Source: JANMMJ01 sp964543235 (lineage in GTDB: Bacteria; Pseudomonadota; Alphaproteobacteria; Rhizobiales; Aestuariivirgaceae). Taken from it: 64,000 bases of DNA. Location: positions 1 through 64,000 of the forward strand of contig CAZIXE010000019.1 of assembly GCA_964543235.1 (NCBI GenBank). Direction: 5' to 3'. Positions 62,801-64,000 of the stretch are shown here, piece by piece (the stretch's first letter is position 1; the number at the start of each line of letters is the position of its first letter). Under the pieces are notes generated by a model, which had not been told where the DNA came from, made no database searches, and saw nothing but the letters and a program-made list of their open reading frames with translations. The position numbers and the translations under genes are program-made.

Positions 62801-64000
62801 ATGTTCAGGAAGATTTTGATTGCCAACCGCGGCGAGATCGCCTGCCGCATCATCCGGACGGCGCGCCGCATGGGGATCGAAACGGTGGCCATCTATTCCG
62901 ACGCCGATGCCCGCGCGCTCCATGTGGAAATGGCCGACGAGAAGATTCATATCGGCCCGCCGGCGGCCGCCCAGTCCTACCTGCTGATCGACCGCATCGT
63001 CGCCGCCTGCCAGGCAACGGGCGCCGAAGCGGTGCATCCGGGCTATGGCTTCCTCTCCGAGCGCTCGGCCTTCCCGAAGGCATTGGCCGCGGCCGGCATC
63101 ACTTTCATCGGCCCCAATCCCGCCGCCATCGATGCGATGGGCGACAAGATCGAATCGAAGAAGGCCGCCGCCGCGGCCGGCGTATCGACGGTGCCCGGCT
63201 ACTTGGGCATCATCGCCGATGCCGCCGAAGCCGTTCGGATCGCCGACGAGATCGGCTATCCGGTGATGATCAAGGCTTCCGCCGGTGGCGGCGGCAAGGG
63301 CATGCGCATCGCCCATTCCGCGCCTGAAGTCCGTGACGGCTTTGACCGGGCACGCTCCGAAGCCGGCTCGTCCTTCGGCGATGACCGCGTCTTCATCGAG
63401 AAGTTCATCGTCAATCCGCGTCACATCGAGATCCAGGTGCTGGGCGACCGGCACGGCAACGTGATCCATCTCGGCGAGCGCGAATGTTCGATCCAGCGCC
63501 GCAACCAGAAGGTCATTGAGGAAGCCCCATCCCCCTTGCTCGATGCCCGGACCCGCAAGGCCATGGGCGAGCAGGCCGTGGCCCTGGCCAGGGCGGTCAA
63601 TTACGATTCCGCCGGCACCGTCGAATTCGTGGCCGGCCAGGACCGCTCCTTCTACTTCCTCGAAATGAACACCAGGCTGCAGGTCGAACACCCGGTGACC
63701 GAACTCGTCACCGGCATCGACCTCGTCGAGCAGATGATCCGCATCGCCGCCGGCGAGAAGCTGGCGCTGAAACAGTCCGACGTGAAGCTGAAGGGCTGGG
63801 CCATCGAGAGCCGCATCTACGCCGAGGATCCCTACCGCAACTTCCTGCCCTCGACCGGCCGGCTGGTGAAATACCGCCCGCCGGCCGAAAGCTGCATGGA
63901 TGGCGTGACTGTCAGGAACGATACCGGCGTCTATGAGGGCGGCGAGATTTCGATCTGGTACGACCCGATGATCGCTAAGCTCTGCACCCATGCCGACAGC
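62801..64000 (+). CDS. pccA: Propionyl-CoA (acyl-CoA) carboxylase alpha subunit, partial
   Basis: Four hundred codons are visible before the window ends; the full protein should be near 660. The biotin-carboxylase part is intact: MFRKILIANRGEIACRIIRTARRMG, GYGFLSE, the ATP-grasp KASAGGGGKGMRI, HIEIQVLGDRHGNVIHLGERECSIQRRNQKVIEEAPSP and FLEMNTRLQVEHPVTELVTG. The later GRLVKYRPPAES...VRNDTGVYEGGEISIWYDPMIAKL is typical of propionyl-CoA carboxylase alpha rather than AccC. GGGCAGGGA directly precedes the ATG. The biotin domain lies beyond the edge. Confidence 0.9.
   Translation, partial: MFRKILIANRGEIACRIIRTARRMGIETVAIYSDADARALHVEMADEKIHIGPPAAAQSYLLIDRIVAACQATGAEAVHPGYGFLSERSAFPKALAAAGITFIGPNPAAIDAMGDKIESKKAAAAAGVSTVPGYLGIIADAAEAVRIADEIGYPVMIKASAGGGGKGMRIAHSAPEVRDGFDRARSEAGSSFGDDRVFIEKFIVNPRHIEIQVLGDRHGNVIHLGERECSIQRRNQKVIEEAPSPLLDARTRKAMGEQAVALARAVNYDSAGTVEFVAGQDRSFYFLEMNTRLQVEHPVTELVTGIDLVEQMIRIAAGEKLALKQSDVKLKGWAIESRIYAEDPYRNFLPSTGRLVKYRPPAESCMDGVTVRNDTGVYEGGEISIWYDPMIAKLCTHADS

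Overview
The window is a GC-rich piece of an alphaproteobacterial chromosome, most likely from the Hyphomicrobiales (Rhizobiales) or a close relative. The evidence is the gene order eno-ftsB-pdhA-pdhB-pdhC-lpd-lipA-RatA-cinA-ispDF-dusB-ntrB-ntrC-ntrY-ntrX, the fused ispDF, the E1-beta subunit with its own lipoyl domain, and the adjacent ntrBC and ntrYX pairs. A 100-N scaffold gap at 1517-1616 marks it as a draft assembly. Two perfect parS sites (4396 and 15113) suggest that the region lies in the origin-proximal ParB-binding part of the chromosome.

The left half is accessory and regulatory. At 0.4-3.4 kb is a large VCBS/RTX surface protein broken by the gap. From 4.4 to 15 kb lies a stress and redox island: a tandem universal stress protein, nicotinate phosphoribosyltransferase, a sulfide:quinone oxidoreductase with a small membrane partner, an RND efflux pair, a ribokinase and a phosphoribosyltransferase. 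Three FNR/FixK-type boxes sit in its promoters. Each end carries a parS site about 160 bp from a shared 29-nt operator-like motif, one copy at a marR gene and one at chaB, in inverted orientation. At 15.6-18.9 kb are two orphan Rhs C-terminal cassettes with duplicated core remnants. One carries a PD-(D/E)XK-like tip and a helical putative immunity protein. The other carries a JAB-like tip broken by an in-frame TAG, followed by a second candidate immunity gene.

From 19 to 27 kb there is a YHS-protein/TetR pair sharing an operator, a CusBA-type metal efflux operon with a small Cys-rich leader gene, a TetR/diiron-type MBL pair and a tRNA-Ser. At 27.6-34.9 kb an XRE regulator heads a six-gene hydrogenase-4-like membrane complex. 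Its large subunit lacks the NiFe-binding cysteines, so it looks like a hydrogenase-related proton pump rather than a hydrogenase. At 35.1-38.8 kb a class GN sortase is paired with its LPQTG-bearing VIT/vWA target, with a divergent XRE-type regulator.

The right half (38.9-64 kb) is core metabolism: enolase, cell-division FtsB, the whole pyruvate dehydrogenase complex with lipoyl synthase, isoprenoid IspDF, tRNA modification (DusB), nitrogen signalling (NtrBC/NtrYX) and the 5' part of a propionyl-CoA carboxylase alpha gene that runs off the end. Two things disturb it: a Uma2-type nuclease gene between pdhA and pdhB, and paired REP palindromes translated in frame inside the linkers of both PdhB and PdhC.
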